A stretch of 64,000 nucleotides of DNA from Vibrio metoecus (GCF_000696385.1 NZ_JJMN01000074.1:206440-270439); one strand, 5' to 3'. Numbered from the stretch's first letter, positions 8,668 through 18,559 are shown. Notes: generated by a model not told the origin, from the letters alone. Numbers and translations are program-made.

Positions 8668-10755
8668 TTAAATTGGTCGTACGCTGTCGCTATCCAACTG
8701 CGCATTAAACCGGCGCTCAATAAATTGCACGTGGGGATCGGCTTGTAAACTGTGTAATGCTGACGTCAGCTTCTGCTGATAGAGGCGCTCTCGCAGTTCA
8801 AGCGGGGTTTCACCCTCTTGCCCCACGGTAATGTTTAATGAACAAGCTTCACCAAGCACATGATTCAATGCCTGTTCTAACTCTTGCTGCGCTTTTTCGT
8901 TGTGCAGATGCGCATGGCTTTGGACGCAGCGTCAGCGAAATCTAGATCGCCTTGGCGAACAAAAGCAGAATTTAGCGCCAATTGCTCGAACCATTTTAGC
9001 CGTCTGCAGCTGTTGGATCAGAGCCGACCATGCATCTTGTACAACGGCTTCTTCGATCAGCTTCACCACCATTTCTGGCGTTTTTTCATGCTCTAACGCT
9101 TTTTTCAGTTGCGTCGGTGTGACTTCACTTTTCACCGCGACTTCGATGGGTTGCATTGGACGCCACTGATAGATTTCATCTTCTGGCTCCAGCTCATCCT
9201 CATCATTCAGATCTGGCGACACCTGCACTTGCTGTGCTCGCTGCGCAATACGCTCTAGCGCGGATGCAGGAGTAGCAGATGTCGCGTCAGACTTTTTTCC
9301 GTCCGCACCTTTGTTTTGTACTTCTTGACGCTTAGAGCGCAACTGATGACGCAACCCCGCCAACGCAGGCATGCTCGCTTGGCTTTGAGCCTCTGTATTA
9401 GGCGCCGCTGTATCGATAGGTGAATTCACCACTCTGGTATCGTCTCGCGCAAGAGTCGAAGTGGCTCTTTCCATCACAGGCTCAGGTATTGCCTGCGATT
9501 GTGCCATGATATTGGGCATCATCGATGGCTGTCTTTGAGCCGGTTGCGACCCAGCGGGCGACATCGGTTGCTCCTGTGTGGCAGGAGCTACTTGAGGTGC
9601 CGAATGCGCCATCGTCGATGGCATCTCAACTTGTGTATTCGGTAGCGTGATCGCATTAACCAGAGATACACTCGATGGACGAAACGCCATCATACGCAGC
9701 ATCAGCATTTCAATGCCAATTCGCGCCGTGGGTGACAGCGGCAAATCTTGCCGACCTTTCAACGCAATTTGGTAATAAAGCTGTACATCTTGCGGGGCTA
9801 ATAGTTTAGCCAACAACTCAATTCTTGCTGCCTCTGGCACTGATTTATCCAAAGTAGCAGGCAACGCTTGATACATGGCAATTCGATGCAATTGGGTAGA
9901 AAGCTGTTGCAATAGGCCATCCCACTCCACGCCATTTTGCGCCAGAGTATCGATGCACTCCATAACAGCTTGCGGTGTTTGTTGGCTGATGGCTTGCAGC
10001 AGATGCAGCGCATGGTCAGTATCTAGCGTGCCTAGCATGTGCGCGACGATGTCACTTTTTACTACACCATTGCCCAACGCAATCGCTTGATCTGTCAAAC
10101 TCAGTGCATCACGCATACTGCCGTCAGCCGCATGTGCTAACAGATTCAGCGCTTTGCTGTCGCTGGTGATCTGCTCGGCGTGCAGCACTTTATCCAGTTG
10201 CTGTTGAATGTTTTCCACACTGATCGGTTTGAGATGGAACTGCAAACAGCGCGACAAGATGGTCACAGGCAGCTTTTGCGGATCTGTGGTTGCCAGCAAA
10301 AACTTCACATACTCAGGTGGCTCTTCAAGCGTTTTGAGTAGCGCATTAAAGCTGTGACGCGAGAGCATGTGCACTTCATCGATCAGGTAAACTTTGAATC
10401 GTCCACGCGCAGGTTTGTACTGCACGTTGTCGAGCAGCTCGCGCGTATCTTCCACTTTGGTGCGCGATGCCGCATCGATCTCAAGCAGATCAACAAAGCG
10501 TCCTTGGTCGATTTCTTTACAGGTTGCGCACTCACCACAAGGAGTGGCGGTAATCCCCGTTTCGCAGTTGAGCCCTTTCGCAAACAGACGACCTATAGTG
10601 GTCTTCCCCACACCTCGAGTTCCACTGAACAGGTACGCATGGTGCAAGCGATTTTGCGCCAAGGCGTTCTCTAAGGCGGTTAAAACATGGGTTTGTCCAA
10701 CCACTTCGCTAAACCGTGTCGGACGCCATTTGCGTGCTAAAGCAAGATAACTCAT
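8668..10755 (-). CDS. dnaX: DNA polymerase III tau/gamma subunit, tau tail interrupted by added bases
   Basis: The clamp-loader ATPase is complete: P-loop GTRGVGKTT (about 45-53), zinc module CETGITATPCGECATC (64-79), DEVHMLSRHSFNALLKTLEEPPE (about 125-147). A Pro/Gln-rich linker follows, then the tau-specific C-terminus. The tau tail carries three added bases opposite 8994-8997, at 8942, and at 8916-8917; their removal restores AKWFEQLALNSAFVRQGDLISLTLRPKHAHLHNEKAQQ and the family ending SVRPI at 8668, about 694 residues. The three changes sum to one codon, so the last 66 residues are in the original frame. The gene is essential, so error is likely. A slippery site for gamma production lies at 9292-9300. 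Confidence 0.95.
9287..9300 (-). promoter_or_regulatory. Probable programmed -1 ribosomal frameshift site in dnaX (gamma subunit)
   Basis: In the dnaX frame the codons are GGA AAA AAG (9300-9292), giving the A AAA AAG heptamer used in E. coli dnaX. A -1 slip yields one extra codon, GTC, then TGA at 9289-9287, so a 489-residue gamma ending Gly-Lys-Lys-Val would form. An AAAGGTG Shine-Dalgarno-like stimulator lies about ten bases upstream, as in E. coli. I see only a weak candidate downstream stem. Confidence 0.75.
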
Positions 10756-10773
10756 TCCAATATCCGTTGTCGG

Positions 10774-11319
10774 TTAGTGACCTTCAAATTCACAGATGCT
10801 GTAAACCTGCAAGCCTAACCCTTCAAGGCGCTTATCACCACCAATTTCTGGCAGATTGATGACGAAGGCAGCGTGCTCTACCTCACCACCTAGTTGACGG
10901 ATGAGTTTAGTAGTCGCTTCAATCGTACCGCCTGTTGCGAGTAAGTCGTCAACCACCAACACTTTGTCACCGGTTTTGATCGCATCCACATGAATTTCCA
11001 GCGTATCAGTGCCGTATTCCAACTCGTAAGATTGAGCAACAGTTTGACGTGGCAGCTTACCCGGCTTACGCACAGGCACAAAACCTACGCCCAGTTCTAA
11101 TGCCAGCGGCGCACCAAACAGGAAGCCACGCGCTTCTGTACCAACGACCTTGGTAAAACCCATGTCTTTGTACTTATCCACCAGAAGTTGAATCGTCGCT
11201 TGATACGCTTTGGCATCTTCTAGCAAGCTGGTGACGTCACGAAACAGAATGCCTTTTTTGGGATAGTCTGGAATGCTTTTGATGCTGGATTTGATCAGAG
11301 AAAGAGTTTCAGTTGTCAT
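10774..11319 (-). CDS. apt: Adenine phosphoribosyltransferase
   Basis: A 181-residue purine-salvage enzyme making AMP from adenine and PRPP. The PRPP motif VLVVDDLLATGGT (about 123-135) and the flexible-loop region REARGFLFGAPLALELG-like (TEARGFLFGAPLA, about 60-72) are present. It is directly upstream of dnaX with 18 bases between, the usual E. coli order ybaN-apt-dnaX. Confidence 0.97.
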   Translation of the reverse strand: MTTETLSLIKSSIKSIPDYPKKGILFRDVTSLLEDAKAYQATIQLLVDKYKDMGFTKVVGTEARGFLFGAPLALELGVGFVPVRKPGKLPRQTVAQSYELEYGTDTLEIHVDAIKTGDKVLVVDDLLATGGTIEATTKLIRQLGGEVEHAAFVINLPEIGGDKRLEGLGLQVYSICEFEGH

Positions 11320-11401
11320 AGTTACTTTAGCTTCAGTTGCTTAATCACCTAAGGTGATTACAGAACAATTCCGGCGCAGGCGATAGCGCGGTATAACCTG
11401 C

Positions 11402-11434
11402 ACTGAAAAAACAAAGCCCACTCGAAGAGTGGGC
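11402..11434 (-). terminator. Intrinsic terminator between ybaN and apt
   Basis: On the minus strand, stem GCCCACTC / GAGTGGGC with loop TTC, followed by TTTGTTTTTTC. It ends the ybaN transcript 17 bases after its stop, so apt probably has its own promoter in 11320-11400. Confidence 0.85.
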
Positions 11435-11450
11435 ACACTTCCCGCTAATG

Positions 11451-11849
11451 CTAGTGATTTTCTTGTTGCTTAGCAACCAACTCATGGGTTGGCAGATGGA
11501 CAAACCAAGTGATCAGAAGCACAAGCCAGATAAACAACCCAACTTTCAACCACAAGAGAGGCACCATCCAAATCGAAAAGGTAAAGCTCAGTAAGATAAA
11601 AACGGTGGCGCGTTTTTTCACCGCTTTACTGACCGCACGGTGTTGTTGCCAATTTTGGATAATCGGCCCAAACGTTTCATGCTGATTCAACCAATGGTGG
11701 AAACGTGGGCTACCGCGTAAAAAGCAGGCACTAGCGAGTAGGATAAAAGGCGTTGTCGGTAAGAGGGGGAGAAATATGCCCAGTATCCCTAGGCATAGAC
11801 TCGTCATTCCAATGAAACTGAATAAGAAACGTTGTAGGGATGAACGCAT
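11451..11849 (-). CDS. ybaN: YbaN-family (DUF454) inner-membrane protein
   Basis: A 132-residue protein with three or four hydrophobic segments and the DUF454 signature LGILGIFLPLLPTTPFILLASACFLRGSPRFHHWL near residues 22-56. It matches E. coli YbaN, whose function is unknown. Its ATG overlaps the TAA of a 43-residue reading frame immediately upstream (TAATG), suggesting translational coupling. Confidence 0.9.
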   Translation of the reverse strand: MRSSLQRFLFSFIGMTSLCLGILGIFLPLLPTTPFILLASACFLRGSPRFHHWLNQHETFGPIIQNWQQHRAVSKAVKKRATVFILLSFTFSIWMVPLLWLKVGLFIWLVLLITWFVHLPTHELVAKQQENH

Positions 11850-11980
11850 TAAAAGGTGGCGTAACCGTTAAGCACGCGGATCCAAGTTAATGTTGCTGGC
11901 AGTGTCGGGATCAGTAAAACCGCGACCACGCCTAGGAAATAATAGATATTAAAAGGTTCTTTAAACTCATGATTTGCCAT
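11849..11980 (-). CDS. 43-residue predicted membrane protein coupled to ybaN
   Basis: This open frame starts MANHEFKEPFNIYYFLGVVA and ends VLNGYATF. A hydrophobic stretch (YYFLGVVAVLLIPTLPATLTW, about 13-33) would span the membrane once, with a charged N-terminus. Its stop overlaps the ybaN start by one base (TAATG), a usual sign of a real coupled gene. A GAAGA purine run lies 6-10 bases before ATG 11980. No known family recognised. It is below the length many gene callers accept. Confidence 0.6.
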   Translation of the reverse strand: MANHEFKEPFNIYYFLGVVAVLLIPTLPATLTWIRVLNGYATF

Positions 11981-12151
11981 TGTAATCTTCTCTTTTGGGT
12001 GACTTTACATTGGGCCGCTCTACGGCAGCCTCGTTTGTTTTATGCGCTCAGAACTATAACGAAACCTCGCTGCCACAAACACTGACAATATATAAGGTTA
12101 TTAGCAACTCGATCTAAAGTTCCAACCACACTCACAATTTAGACAGTAAAA

Positions 12152-13243
12152 TCACACCTCACAACCCTGATAGAGATCTAAAGTAAAACTATAAGCGCTC
12201 GGCTGGCTCAACGTGATTTGGCAAGCTGAACGAATCGGCAAATCTTTGGTAATAAAATTGCGTAGACTATTGTCACCAAGCTGAACGCCAGAAGTGACAC
12301 GATGTTGCACATACCCATTTGACCATTGGCAGTTTAGCCCTGCGGGCAAGAGAGATAATGTTCCACCCGCAACGTCGGCAACCCCAAACAATGCGGAGAC
12401 TTTACCAATACAGTCAGAGCAACAAATCCCCCGCTCAATAATCTCAGCCAAGTCTTTCAATTCAACACTAAAATTACGCAAATTACGCACATAATCATGG
12501 AATAAGGCTCGGACTAACAATGTCGATGCGGCCCCACAATCTTCATGGCTTGCCGCATCCACTAAATAGAACACAAACTGCCCATTCATCAGCCAAGCAT
12601 AATCAAACACCAGTGGCATCAGTTCAGCAGACTGTAACAACCGATAGCTGCACTTCCACCCCCCTAATTGTGAATCCTTTTCAGGTAAGAGTGCATTGAG
12701 TAATTCTCTTGCTGCATTAGGGTTGTCTTTTAAATATTGTAAGTGCCAATGCAACTCTTGTTCTTCGGGAATGCCTCCCTGACTATCGGCACCATACCAA
12801 CAGCTGACAAAATCACGCTGATGCTCATCATTAGCCAATATATTCTCAATAGAACTGGTTAAATGGTCATGGTTAGTGATCGGCTTGGGCAGAAAGTCTT
12901 TAATCCCAAAGCGTAATGCCTTAGCAACATCCGCCATTTCTTCGGTTGCAGAAACCACAATCAAAGGTAGGGAGGGATAAGCTAAGCTCACTTCTTCCAC
13001 AAACTCAATGCCATTCAGTACCGGCATTGATAAGTCACACAGAATCAAATCTGGCTTGCTTTCACGTAACTTGCGCAAACCATCAAGGCCATTTTCAGCC
13101 TCTAAGACTTGGTAGCCGTCTTGCTGAAGATAACCTTTCGTCATACGTCGGAAAACAGGGTCATCATCGACGAGCAAAATCAGTTTTTCTGCTACTCGCT
13201 GATCTTCTACTTCACTGGTATCCGGGATGTGAGATTTATACAT
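12152..13243 (-). CDS. rssB: Response regulator RssB (RpoS adaptor)
   Basis: A 363-residue protein with an N-terminal receiver domain (acidic pair VDDDPVFRRM, phospho-acceptor Asp in LILCDLSMPVLNG, Thr/Ser in VVSATEEMADVAKALRFG, Lys in PKPI) and a C-terminal degenerate PP2C-like phosphatase domain. The SATE-MADVAKALR-G stretch is very close to E. coli RssB, which delivers RpoS to ClpXP. I use ATG 13243, preceded by TGAGG at suitable distance, rather than a GTG at 13258. In V. cholerae RpoS drives stationary-phase behaviour, so RssB is expected to restrain it. Confidence 0.87.
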   Translation of the reverse strand: MYKSHIPDTSEVEDQRVAEKLILLVDDDPVFRRMTKGYLQQDGYQVLEAENGLDGLRKLRESKPDLILCDLSMPVLNGIEFVEEVSLAYPSLPLIVVSATEEMADVAKALRFGIKDFLPKPITNHDHLTSSIENILANDEHQRDFVSCWYGADSQGGIPEEQELHWHLQYLKDNPNAARELLNALLPEKDSQLGGWKCSYRLLQSAELMPLVFDYAWLMNGQFVFYLVDAASHEDCGAASTLLVRALFHDYVRNLRNFSVELKDLAEIIERGICCSDCIGKVSALFGVADVAGGTLSLLPAGLNCQWSNGYVQHRVTSGVQLGDNSLRNFITKDLPIRSACQITLSQPSAYSFTLDLYQGCEV

Positions 13244-13489
13244 AAACGTCGACCTCACTGATAAACATCAGCGTACAAGTTATCGCTAACTTGCCACGGA
13301 AAAATGGATTATTGACTCGTTAAAAAATAGCTCTGAAATAGACTTTACACAAACCATGGTGCCCAAAAATCGTTCTGTCACTAGATGTATGGTTTTCAGC
13401 AAATCATCATACAAGTTGACATCACTCAAAATTTAACAGCTTATATATGTATAAATTAGCCATAGTTGCAACATAATGTGTCAGAAACG

Positions 13490-14365
13490 ATGAAACTAGA
13501 TGACCTAAACCTCTTTCGACTGGTTGTCGAAAATGGAAGCTATACCTCAACTTCAAAAAAAACCATGATTCCGGTGGCCACCATCACTCGGCGTATCCAA
13601 GCTTTAGAGGACTCGCTGAATCTTAGGTTACTCAATCGTCACGCACGTAAACTGACGCTAACCGAGGCGGGTGAACGCTTTTATAAAGACTGCTCTCCTC
13701 TCCTGGAGCGCCTCGCTTCAATGACGGAAGAGATCACCGATGAATGCCGCGGAGCTTCAGGTCGAATTCGGATCTCAGCGCCATCAAACCTCACCAAACG
13801 TATGATGATGCCGATGTTCAACGCGTTTATGGAGAAATACCCCGACATCCATATCGAACTGATGATGAGCAATCAAGCTGATGATCTCGACCCCACCGAA
13901 TGGGATGTGATTTTCCGCGTTGGGCCACAACGCGATTCAAGCCTGATTGCACGTAAGATTGGAGAAGTGAAAGATATTTTGGTGGCAAGCCCAAACTACT
14001 TGGCCAATCACCCGCAACCCACTCACGCAGAAGAGTTGCACCAACATCAACTGCTCAAGGGGTATCCGCTACTTAAATGGCAACTGACTAACAGCCAAGG
14101 GGAAACCATCGTCAACACGGATCGGGGCCGTTTTCAAGCCAGTGCGTTGAATGTGGTGCGCAGTGCATGTTCAGAGGGATTAGGCATCACCCTGATGCCG
14201 GATGTGATGTTGCGTGAATTCTTGAGTGACGGAAGCTTAGTCCAAGTACTTTCAGACTGGAGCTCTAACCCGCGCGACATCTACATGTTGTATAACCACA
14301 AAGATCATCAACCAGAAAAAGTACGCCTGTTTATTGATTTTGTGATTGGCTACCACCTGCAATAA
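13490..14365 (+). CDS. LysR-family transcriptional regulator
   Basis: A 291-residue LTTR. The winged HTH is at the N-terminus (MKLDDLNLFRLVVENGSYTS, ITRRIQALEDSLNLRLLNRH, LTEAGERFY), followed by the periplasmic-binding-like effector domain (RIRISAPSNLTKRMMMP, GLGITLMPDVMLREFL). I use ATG 13490; the upstream alternatives add residues before the canonical MKLDDLNLF opening. It is divergent from rssB across about 245 bp and convergent with the nitroreductase. Target and effector are unknown. Confidence 0.9.
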   Translation: MKLDDLNLFRLVVENGSYTSTSKKTMIPVATITRRIQALEDSLNLRLLNRHARKLTLTEAGERFYKDCSPLLERLASMTEEITDECRGASGRIRISAPSNLTKRMMMPMFNAFMEKYPDIHIELMMSNQADDLDPTEWDVIFRVGPQRDSSLIARKIGEVKDILVASPNYLANHPQPTHAEELHQHQLLKGYPLLKWQLTNSQGETIVNTDRGRFQASALNVVRSACSEGLGITLMPDVMLREFLSDGSLVQVLSDWSSNPRDIYMLYNHKDHQPEKVRLFIDFVIGYHLQ

Positions 14366-14395
14366 ACACTCGTCTTTTTATAAAGCATTTCAATA

Positions 14396-14421
14396 GAAAA
14401 AGGGCTTCGCGCCCTTTTTCT
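14396..14421. terminator. Bidirectional terminator between the LysR gene and nitroreductase
   Basis: Stem GAAAAAGGGC / GCCCTTTTTC with a short TTCGC loop. A5 on one side and T5 on the other allow it to stop both convergent transcripts. Confidence 0.88.
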
Positions 14422-14443
14422 TACTGTTGTACGTACCCCATAT

Positions 14444-14992
14444 TTAGAGATACTCCACATACTTGCTAAGCTCACGTTCGGGCACTTTAGCTGCCGTAGT
14501 CCCGGGAGTCCCAAGATAGAGAAAACCGACAATTTGGTCTTCGCCTTGTACATTGAAAGCACGACGGACAACCGGATGGAACATCCAACTTCCAGAGCGC
14601 CAAATTCCCTGAAACCCTTGTGCTACGGCCGCCATTTGCATTGCTTGTACTGCACAACCGGCGGATAGATGCTGCTCAAACGCAGGGACCTTTTCACTGT
14701 GAGTGACTTTAGCGATCACTGTGATCACCATGGGTGCGCGAAAAGGCGCATTTTTCGCTTTACTGATCACCGCTTCATCACTGCCGTTGGCAATCTCCGC
14801 TTGCTCTAAAATGGCGGCAAGTTTGGCTAACCCTTCACCTTGTGCAACCACAAAACGCCATGGAGTCAAAGCACCATGATCTGGAGCGCGTAAACCCGCG
14901 CGCAGAATATTATCCAATGCCTCATTTTGTGGTGCTGGCGCATCCAATTTGGCAATTGAACGACGGTTGAGCAATAAATCGAGCGCTTCCAT
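14444..14992 (-). CDS. NAD(P)H nitroreductase, YdjA type
   Basis: A 182-residue flavin-dependent nitroreductase. It starts MEALDLLLNRRSIAKLDAPA with the FMN-binding RRS motif, continues with RAPDHGALTPWRFVV, AGCAVQAMQMAAVAQGFQGIWRSG and ends near GFLYLGTPGTTAAKV. This is the pattern of the small single-domain E. coli YdjA, which binds FMN as a homodimer. Physiological substrate unknown. Confidence 0.9.
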   Translation of the reverse strand: MEALDLLLNRRSIAKLDAPAPQNEALDNILRAGLRAPDHGALTPWRFVVAQGEGLAKLAAILEQAEIANGSDEAVISKAKNAPFRAPMVITVIAKVTHSEKVPAFEQHLSAGCAVQAMQMAAVAQGFQGIWRSGSWMFHPVVRRAFNVQGEDQIVGFLYLGTPGTTAAKVPERELSKYVEYL

Positions 14993-15062
14993 TTTGAATT
15001 CCTTGTTACTTCTTGATTTTATGTTTCATCCTAGCACACATTTTTGAGAATAACTCGCAATA

Positions 15063-15087
15063 AGAAAGAGGCACTTGGCCTCTTTCT
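15063..15087 (-). terminator. Hairpin terminator after fadJ
   Basis: Stem GAAAGAGGC / GCCTCTTTC with a 5-base loop, 23 bases after the fadJ stop. The minus-strand tail (TTATTG) is only moderately T-rich. Confidence 0.65.
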
Positions 15088-15109
15088 CAATCATGATGAT
15101 ATCTCGAAC

Positions 15110-17236
15110 TTAGGGGTAAAACTTTTCGCCTAAGCCCGCTCTGGTTAACAAACCATCGCACGGAGCAAACCGTTCACCGTATTTCTCGGTATGCTGATTC
15201 ATCAATTCCACCACTTTGGTCAAACCAAGCGTGTCCATGTAACGGAAAGGCCCACCTAAGAATGGAGGGAAACCAATACCGAAAATCGCGCCCATATCCC
15301 CATCTCGTGCACTACGAATGATGCCTTCATCAAGACAACGTACCGCTTCGTTGAGCATTGGTAGCAGACAACGCATCGCAATCGCTTTGTCATTGAGCTT
15401 TGATTTAGGCGTTAACTTGAGTAGCTTATAAACCGATTTATCAACGTCTTTTTTCTTGCTGCCTTTGTAGATATAAAAACCTTTACCGCTTTTACGCCCT
15501 TTACGGTTGTCTTTGAGCAAGACATCAAACACATCCGGACCTTGGAATCGAGGTCCAAGTTCATTAACCAGAATCGGCATAATCTTCGCGCCAATATCGA
15601 CCCCGACTTCATCGAGTAAAGTGATGGGGCCGACAGGGAAGCCAAAATCGAGCAAAGCGGTATCGAGATTCTCAATCGGTTCACCGGTCATCAACACTTG
15701 CGCAGCTTCATTCATATAGGGAGCAAGGATTCTGTTCACGTAAAAACCGGCACAATCTTTCACCACGATCGGTGTTTTGCCCTGCTTACGGGCAAGAGCA
15801 ACCACGGTTGCAATAGTTTCATCTGACGTTTTAGCATGCGGGATCACTTCCACCAGCGGCATTTTTTCTACTGGGCTGAAGTAATGTAAACCCACAATAT
15901 TTTCTGGGCGCTGCGCTTGGCTAGCGATCTGATGGATCGGCAGCGAGGACGTGTTGGTCGCAAAAATCGTTGTCGACTTGGCATTCGCTTCAATATCCGC
16001 CACCATTTGTTGCTTAAGCTTGAGATCCTCAAACACTGCTTCGATCACCACATCACAGCGATCAAATCCAACAAAACCGGTACCACCAGAAAGTTGCGAC
16101 ATCTGAGCTTGCAACTGTGCCTTGCTCAAAATTTTACGTTGTCTTTGTTTATCAAACAGCTTGTAGTTGTAATTGAGCGCATTCAGCACTCCATCGTTGG
16201 CCACATCTTTGATTCGTACTGACACTTTGGCTTTTGCCACAGAGACATGGCTAATGCCCGCTCCCATCAAGCCACCACCCAACACACCTACCGCTTTAAT
16301 CGCTGCAGGTTTTGCATCCGCACCGAGATCTTTTTTCATCTCTGTCGTGGCAAAGAAAATCGAACGAAGCGCTTTCGATTCTCGCGTCATCACCAGTTCA
16401 GCAAACCGCTTCGCTTCATACTCCAAGCCCGCGTGCATCCCTTTTTCAAGGCCGTATTGAATCACCTCTAAAATGGCTTGTGCTGCTGGGTAGTTACCGC
16501 GTGTTTTCTGCTGCGTTTTCTTGGCGGCCTGATCAAAAATCAACTTACGCCCCAAGCCTGTATTGGCAAGCAGTTTTTCTTTGATCGGTAGCGCGGCTTG
16601 TACCCGCTTTTTGTGCCCTTTTTCTTCCAACACACGTTTTGCGACATCAAGCAACACAGAATGCGGAACACACGCATCCACAATGCCAAGTTTTTTGGCT
16701 TTTTTCGCACGCAGTTGTTTACCCGTCAGGATCAAATCAAGCGCAGGAAGCAGACCAATCAAGCGTGGCAAGCGCTGCGTACCACCAGACCCCGGCAGCA
16801 AACCTAACATCACTTCGGGTAAGCCTAGACGTGTTACATCATCTTCTGTACAGACTCGATAATCACACGCCAGCGCTAATTCTAAACCGCCACCGAGACA
16901 GGGGCCGTGAATCGCAGCAATCACAGGGAAAGGTAAATCGGCAAGCTGTTGAAACATCTGCTGACCTTGCGAAGCCAACGCTTGTGCTTCGTGGACAGAT
17001 TGACAAGCTTCCAACATACGCACATCGGCACCCGCAATGAAGTTATCCGGCTTAAGAGAGTGGATAATAAGGCCTTTCACTTGCCCTTTCTTTTCACTCA
17101 GCGTTGTAAATACCGTTTGCATCTCTTCGGCAAACGCCGCTTGCAAGGTATTCATTTTCTCGCCGGGGACATCAATCGCTAGCCATGCGTAGTGCTGCTC
17201 ATCAAACGAGAGCTGAAACGCTTTCTTATTCTCCAT
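15110..17236 (-). CDS. fadJ: Fatty acid oxidation complex alpha subunit FadJ
   Basis: A 708-residue multifunctional beta-oxidation enzyme. The N-terminal enoyl-CoA hydratase has AAIHGPCLGGGLELALACDYR and LPEVMLGLLPGSGGTQRLP with the catalytic glutamates. The 3-hydroxyacyl-CoA dehydrogenase part has AVGVLGGGLMGAGISHV (NAD-binding, about 315-331), VIEAVFEDLKLK and GLHYFSPVEKMPLVEVI. The ATG at 17236 overlaps the fadI stop (TAATG), so I reject the longer start at 17284. FadJ pairs with FadI and, in E. coli, works mainly in anaerobic beta-oxidation. Confidence 0.96.
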   Translation of the reverse strand: MENKKAFQLSFDEQHYAWLAIDVPGEKMNTLQAAFAEEMQTVFTTLSEKKGQVKGLIIHSLKPDNFIAGADVRMLEACQSVHEAQALASQGQQMFQQLADLPFPVIAAIHGPCLGGGLELALACDYRVCTEDDVTRLGLPEVMLGLLPGSGGTQRLPRLIGLLPALDLILTGKQLRAKKAKKLGIVDACVPHSVLLDVAKRVLEEKGHKKRVQAALPIKEKLLANTGLGRKLIFDQAAKKTQQKTRGNYPAAQAILEVIQYGLEKGMHAGLEYEAKRFAELVMTRESKALRSIFFATTEMKKDLGADAKPAAIKAVGVLGGGLMGAGISHVSVAKAKVSVRIKDVANDGVLNALNYNYKLFDKQRQRKILSKAQLQAQMSQLSGGTGFVGFDRCDVVIEAVFEDLKLKQQMVADIEANAKSTTIFATNTSSLPIHQIASQAQRPENIVGLHYFSPVEKMPLVEVIPHAKTSDETIATVVALARKQGKTPIVVKDCAGFYVNRILAPYMNEAAQVLMTGEPIENLDTALLDFGFPVGPITLLDEVGVDIGAKIMPILVNELGPRFQGPDVFDVLLKDNRKGRKSGKGFYIYKGSKKKDVDKSVYKLLKLTPKSKLNDKAIAMRCLLPMLNEAVRCLDEGIIRSARDGDMGAIFGIGFPPFLGGPFRYMDTLGLTKVVELMNQHTEKYGERFAPCDGLLTRAGLGEKFYP

Positions 17237-18543
17237 TATTCCACCTCCAGAATCATTGCAGCGCCCAAACCACCTGCTGCACAAGCAGTATTTAAGGCTA
17301 AGCCTCCACCACGGCGTTTCAATTCACGTAACGTTTGAGTGATCATTCGCGCGCCTGTGGCTGCAAATGGATGCCCATACGCTAACGATCCGCCAAGAAC
17401 ATTAAATTTGCTCATATCCACTTCGCCGATGGCTTGCGCACGACCAAGTTGCTCTTGAGCGAACTTATCGCTCGCGAACATCTTCAAGTTCGCCAAGGTT
17501 TGCGCCGCAAAGGCTTCGTGCATATCAATCAAGGTTAAATCGTTGAGCGTTATCCCTGCACGATCCAGAGCAATCGGAGTGGCATACGATGGCCCCATCA
17601 ACATATCTTTTTCCACCCCAATCGCCGCAAACGCATAAGAACGGATGTAACCCATGATTTCTAGGCCAAGTTCCTTCGCTTTACCTTCGCGCATCAACAT
17701 AATCGCGGCAGCACCATCGGTTAGCGGTGTAGAGTTGGCTGCGGTCACGGAGCCATATTGACGATCAAACGCCGGACGCAACTTGGCATAACTCTCTAAT
17801 TTGGAATCAAGGCGAATGTTGTTGTCGGTATCAATCCACTTTTTATAAGGCTCAGGAAACGCGGTCATCACTTCATCGCGAATTTTGCCTTCTGCCCATG
17901 CTTGAGCCGCTAAAGTATGTGAACGATGCGCTAAAGCATCCTGTTCGACGCGCGAAATGGCATAGCTTTTTGCCATCTGCTCAGCGGTTTGCCCCATAGA
18001 AAGCCCGGTAGAATATTCCGCCACCGCAGGAGGAACCGGCATCAAATCTTTGAAAGAGAGGTGACTCAGCAACTTGAGCTTTTGTCCCATTGTTTTGGCT
18101 TTGCTCAAGGCTAAGAGTGAGGAAGCGAGCTTTTTGGAAACACCTATCGGTAAAACAGAAGAAGAGTCAGCACCGCCCGCAATACCAATATCAATCGTCC
18201 CCGCCATGATGCTCTCTGCAACATTGACTGCAGCTTGAAAACTGGTCGCACAAGCACGAGTAACACTGTAGGCATCCGTATGAATTGACATACCAGTACC
18301 TAACACAATTTCCCGGGCGATATTAGGCGCTTCCGGCATTTGAACCACTTGTCCAAACACCACTTGTTCAATCAATTTTGGATCGATGGCCGTGCGTGCC
18401 ATCATTTCCTGTACCACCATTTTGCCGAGGTCAACCGCCGGCACTTGACCAAATTCGGTACTTTGACGGGCGAAAGGCGTACGTAGCCCCGCCACAATCG
18501 CCACTCGTTCTCCAGAACGAGTCCTGACTTCCTGCTTGCCCAT
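17236..18543 (-). CDS. fadI: Acetyl-CoA acyltransferase FadI (3-ketoacyl-CoA thiolase)
   Basis: A 435-residue thiolase (E. coli FadI 436). Nucleophile Cys lies in TRACATSFQAAVNVAESI, the catalytic His in DMHEAFAAQTLANL, and the second Cys in NTACAAGGLGAAM near the end. I use ATG 18543 with a GAAGGAG ribosome site; the frame continues 49 codons upstream without a family match. Its stop overlaps the fadJ start, so the two are one operon. A FadR-like operator lies 17 bases upstream of the start. Confidence 0.96.
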   Translation of the reverse strand: MGKQEVRTRSGERVAIVAGLRTPFARQSTEFGQVPAVDLGKMVVQEMMARTAIDPKLIEQVVFGQVVQMPEAPNIAREIVLGTGMSIHTDAYSVTRACATSFQAAVNVAESIMAGTIDIGIAGGADSSSVLPIGVSKKLASSLLALSKAKTMGQKLKLLSHLSFKDLMPVPPAVAEYSTGLSMGQTAEQMAKSYAISRVEQDALAHRSHTLAAQAWAEGKIRDEVMTAFPEPYKKWIDTDNNIRLDSKLESYAKLRPAFDRQYGSVTAANSTPLTDGAAAIMLMREGKAKELGLEIMGYIRSYAFAAIGVEKDMLMGPSYATPIALDRAGITLNDLTLIDMHEAFAAQTLANLKMFASDKFAQEQLGRAQAIGEVDMSKFNVLGGSLAYGHPFAATGARMITQTLRELKRRGGGLALNTACAAGGLGAAMILEVE

Positions 18544-18559
18544 GATTTCTCCTTCGAAT

